Shown: positions 5,653 to 7,664 of the stretch, piece after piece
Layout: each line of letters begins with the position of its first letter
How positions within the stretch are numbered: position 1 is the first letter of the stretch
Notes under the pieces: model-generated
The model's input: the letters and a program-made list of their open reading frames with translations, nothing else
Told to the model about the DNA's origin: nothing
Databases searched by the model: none
Assembly: GCA_002419215.1 (NCBI GenBank)
Contig: DIFQ01000144.1
Span: forward strand, 1-7,664
Reading direction: 5' to 3'
Origin: Syntrophaceae bacterium UBA5744
Lineage (GTDB): Bacteria > Desulfobacterota > Syntrophia > Syntrophales > UBA2192
DNA: 7,664 bases
Translations under genes and position numbers: made by a program

Positions 5653-5750
5653 AAGTGATTCAGTGAAAAAGTGTCTGAGTGTCTGAGTGAAGACGCAATC
5701 CCTGTATCCTCTTCACTCAAGCACTTCCGCACTCAAGCACTCAGTCACTT
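5653..5750. repeat. Large imperfect palindrome, 5 x 8-bp units per arm (RAGTGNNN word)
   Basis: Left arm 5653-5692 and right arm 5711-5750 (40 bp each) flank an 18-bp loop. Each arm is five tandem octamers with consensus RAGTGNNN. The first units are AAGTGATT and AAGTGACT, and the loop-proximal unit is GAGTGAAG in both arms (right arm read as reverse complement). By hand 28 of 40 positions pair, with the AGTG cores always in register. The palindrome fills the spacer between two convergent genes: it begins 2 nt after the PNPOx-like stop and covers the stop codon of the CDO-like gene. It could act as a two-way RNA stem, but no T-tract is present. Confidence 0.88.
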
Positions 5751-6476
5751 GCCCCTGATTCTGGCGAGGGCCGCCTCGTATTGCTCGATGAGCTGCGGGG
5801 GCCGTGACGTGCCGAGCGCTTTCCGGAGCACCCCTTCGGCTCTCGATGGGTCGATGGCTGCGAGGGTCTTCACGGCGAGGACTTCCTTCAGCGTGCGGGG
5901 AGGAAAGGCGCGTGTTACGGTTTTTTTCTCCGGGTCGAAGAACTGGATGTAGCCCTGGCGGATCGTTTTCCCGTACAGATTGATGCTCACGGCGATCCCG
6001 TCTGTGGGATTGTCCATGGCGTGAAGCCCCTTGTTGAGGGGCAGGACAAAGGTCGTCTCGCCCGGCCCGCACACTTTGTGCTCCGTCTCGCGAATCTCCG
6101 CGTAGCCCTCCCGCCCCCCGTCGTCGATCCGCTCGTACTTCCTTTCCCCCAGCCTGGCGCAAAGCGTGCCGATGATGCCCCAGGAGCCGTGGTCGTGGAT
6201 GATGTCGGCCAGCTTCGCATCCCAGATGTAGGCCAGCACAACGAAAGACCTCTCGGGGCTTCGGTACAGCGCATACTCGTTGGGCCAGATTCCGGGACTG
6301 CGGCTTTCGAAGGAGGACGGCTCGAGGATCATTTTTTTCAGATAATCGAAAAACCAGTCAGGCCGGATCACGAGTTCCGACACCAGCTCCCTGCCGTTCT
6401 CGATCTTTCGGGTTATGGTCCTCTCGTCGGCGATCATCCTCTGGATCCGCCCGCAGAAGTTCTCGAACCGTTCCAT
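5745..6476 (-). CDS. Cysteine dioxygenase-like cupin (CDO/thiol dioxygenase family)
   Basis: A 243-residue protein of the thiol dioxygenase cupin family, whose members oxidise cysteine or 3-mercaptopropionate to sulfinates with Fe(II) and O2. The 3-His iron site is visible: IIHDHGSWGIIGTL (H94, H96) and GLHAMDN (H152). INLYGK (165-170) matches the conserved Tyr region (Y168) that forms part of the active site. The N-terminal ~60 residues are the family's helical part, and the C-terminal ~45 residues (about 195-240) are an extra helical tail. The specific substrate is uncertain. The ATG lies 4 nt after the stop of the QueG-like gene, with GGAG 7 nt upstream, so they are co-transcribed. An O2-dependent enzyme is noteworthy if the host is an anaerobe; some homologues may have other roles. 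Confidence 0.85.
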   Translation of the reverse strand: MERFENFCGRIQRMIADERTITRKIENGRELVSELVIRPDWFFDYLKKMILEPSSFESRSPGIWPNEYALYRSPERSFVVLAYIWDAKLADIIHDHGSWGIIGTLCARLGERKYERIDDGGREGYAEIRETEHKVCGPGETTFVLPLNKGLHAMDNPTDGIAVSINLYGKTIRQGYIQFFDPEKKTVTRAFPPRTLKEVLAVKTLAAIDPSRAEGVLRKALGTSRPPQLIEQYEAALARIRGK

Positions 6477-6480
6477 GGGT

Positions 6481-7347
6481 TTACTCCCTGTCTTTGCTTT
6501 TTTCCCTGGGTTTTTGAGGCGCCCCGTATTTGCGGATGTGGGTCCACGATTTATACTCGGGGGCGTCGGGGTTGGCCGCCAGGATCTCCCGTTCCCTCCC
6601 GTATTTCTTCCGGATCCCCTTGCTTTTGTAGAGCTGGCGGTCCTTCCCGATCGGGCAGACCTTTGTGCAGATGCCGCAGGGATAGCAGCGCCTCTTCACA
6701 AGCTCTTCGTGCATTTCCAGGCAGGCCGTCTTGTCGTAGTCTCCGACGACCCGGTCCTCCCGCGGCTTGATGGCATTCTTGGGACAGCTCTCGGCACAGA
6801 GCTCGCACTTGATGCACAGATCCTTCGGCTGCATCGGGTCGGGCGGGATCGCGGCATCGGTGAAAACGGAGACGAATCGGACCCGGGGCCCGAACTCGGG
6901 CGTGAGGATGCACTGGTTCATCCCGATTGTGCCCAGGCCGGCGTATTTTGCCGCCGGGACGTGGCCGAAAGCGGCCAGGTTGTTCTCCCGGAGGGCGCGC
7001 ATGGTGGTGTAGGTGTCGCGGGTAAAGGGGAACGAGGCGTGGCCCATGCGGTTGAGATAGCGCGTGAGCTCAACGGCCAGATCATCGAGCTGGCGATTCG
7101 TCGTCGTGTAGAGTTCCTGGTGGAGCGCCGACGGGGTCGTCTCCACGACGGGCAGCGGCATGGACATGCCGATGACGATGACGGTGCGCGCCTGGGGGAA
7201 GATCGCCCCGGGCCGGAAATCGGGCGGCACCTCGCCATACTCGTCCCAGCGCTCCACGGGGGCAAACCCCACGAGTTCTGCATTTCGCTCCCTGCAGAAT
7301 CGGATGATGTCGTCCTTGAGTTCCTGGTCCTTGAGGGGGATGGTCAT
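6481..7347 (-). CDS. QueG-like protein with two [4Fe-4S] clusters
   Basis: A 288-residue cytoplasmic iron-sulfur protein related to the catalytic part of epoxyqueuosine reductase QueG and reductive dehalogenases. The N-terminal cobalamin-type domain contains RTVIVIGMSM (54-63) and the family core AAKYAGLGTIGMNQCILTPE (132-151). Two ferredoxin motifs follow: C178xxC181xxC184xxxC188P and C221xxC224xxC227xxxC231P. It lacks the C-terminal HEAT repeats of true QueG, and no queuosine genes are nearby, so it is best called a QueG paralogue; stand-alone versions are common in anaerobic Desulfobacterota and Firmicutes. It is followed 4 nt later by the CDO-like gene and preceded by the PEP-utilising gene with a 40-bp gap. 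GGAG 7 nt before the ATG supports the start. Confidence 0.9.
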   Translation of the reverse strand: MTIPLKDQELKDDIIRFCRERNAELVGFAPVERWDEYGEVPPDFRPGAIFPQARTVIVIGMSMPLPVVETTPSALHQELYTTTNRQLDDLAVELTRYLNRMGHASFPFTRDTYTTMRALRENNLAAFGHVPAAKYAGLGTIGMNQCILTPEFGPRVRFVSVFTDAAIPPDPMQPKDLCIKCELCAESCPKNAIKPREDRVVGDYDKTACLEMHEELVKRRCYPCGICTKVCPIGKDRQLYKSKGIRKKYGREREILAANPDAPEYKSWTHIRKYGAPQKPREKSKDRE

Positions 7348-7387
7348 GTCCGGTCTCCGTGAGGCTGCATCTTAGCGTATTTTTCCC

Positions 7388-7664
7388 TCAAAGGGAAGCT
7401 GAGGCTTCGATGGTGACGATACCGAGGTAGCCATCGACGCTGACCCGGTCGCCCGTCCGGATAAGCTCGGAGGCCCCGGGGATCCCCGTCACGCAGGGGA
7501 TTCCGTACTCGCGGGCGATGATGGCGCCGTGGATCAGCATCCCGCCCCGGCGTTCCACGATGCCGGCGGCAAGCGGCACGGCGAAGGTCATGTTGGGGTC
7601 GATGGCATCACAGACGAGTATCTCCCCGGCACGGATTTCGAGCAGGTTTTCGGGGCCGAGGATC
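7388..7664 (-). CDS. PEP-utilising enzyme, C-terminal phosphohistidine swivel domain (partial)
   Basis: Only the last 91 residues are in the window; the 5' part lies beyond the right edge. The visible part is the PEP-utilisers mobile (swivelling) domain. The signature ERRGGMLIHGAIIAREYGIP has the phosphorylated His in LIHGAIIARE (visible residue 45), followed by CVTGIPGA and a final beta region DRVSVDGYLGIVTIE. The protein ends about 46 residues after the His. In pyruvate phosphate dikinase and canonical PEP synthase a TIM barrel would follow, so this is instead a protein with the His domain at its C-terminus, as in rifampin phosphotransferase-like or phenylphosphate synthase-like enzymes. 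Its substrate cannot be known from this fragment. Downstream genes on the same strand follow closely. Confidence 0.88.
   Translation of the reverse strand, partial: ILGPENLLEIRAGEILVCDAIDPNMTFAVPLAAGIVERRGGMLIHGAIIAREYGIPCVTGIPGASELIRTGDRVSVDGYLGIVTIEASASL

Noticed and set aside
3539..5750. The palindromes as CRISPR repeats, MITEs or intrinsic terminators
   Set aside because: There are no regularly spaced long repeats with spacers, no target-site duplication or shared terminal sequence between loci, and no U-tract after the stems.
1789..7359. Shared 12-mer CGGAGACCGGAC ahead of the thioredoxin (1789-1800) and QueG-like (7348-7359) genes
   Set aside because: It includes a Shine-Dalgarno core in a GC-rich background, and only two copies at different spacings from the ATG were seen; chance is a sufficient explanation.
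7395..7408. GAAGC-TGAG-GCTTC palindrome near the end of the PEP-utilising gene
   Set aside because: A 5-bp stem inside coding sequence, with no U-tract; too small to call a terminator.

Overview
The window (roughly 60% GC by eye) looks like a chromosomal segment from an anaerobic Desulfobacterota-type (former Deltaproteobacteria) bacterium. This is an inference from protein resemblance, an apparent in-frame selenocysteine codon, the iron-sulfur protein and the compact small operons. No transposase, phage, CRISPR, tRNA or rRNA is visible.

Layout. A small forward ORF of unknown function (55-378) converges on, and slightly overlaps, a reverse-strand gene run read from 4633 down to 362: a DUF523+DUF1722 protein, mutY (adenine glycosylase), a YbaK-type Cys-tRNA(Pro) deacylase, a thioredoxin with an N-terminal zinc ribbon, and a gate-domain membrane protein. 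Divergent from this run is a forward pair: a small cupin (4775-5167) and a PNPOx-like flavin protein (5213-5650). A second reverse-strand run, from the window end down to 5745, holds the C-terminal end of a PEP-utilising (swivelling phosphohistidine domain) protein, a QueG-like 2x[4Fe-4S] protein and a cysteine-dioxygenase-like cupin.

Most interesting points. (1) The DUF523+DUF1722 gene has an in-frame TGA exactly where the family has its conserved N-terminal Cys (IST-C-LLG). A 7-bp hairpin with a 7-nt UGG-starting loop begins 15 nt after the TGA, matching the geometry of a bacterial SECIS, so this is a strong selenoprotein candidate that a standard gene caller truncates. (2) Two intergenic spacers (3539-3643 and 5653-5750) hold large imperfect palindromes with the same hidden design: each arm is five tandem 8-bp units, the arms pair unit by unit, but the 8-bp word is different at each locus. 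A third spacer (1809-1840) has four 8-bp units with no partner arm, and the window's left edge has a 7-bp-period version. This looks like a family of word-variable, octamer-periodic intergenic hairpins. (3) mutY has a good -35/-10 pair that would start transcription at its ATG (a leaderless message).

How the genes work together: mutY (8-oxoG:A repair), the deacylase (translation quality control), the thioredoxin and the Sec/Cys-containing protein form a loose maintenance/redox set. The cupin, flavin, ferredoxin and CDO-like genes suggest small redox enzymes, but no single pathway is evident.
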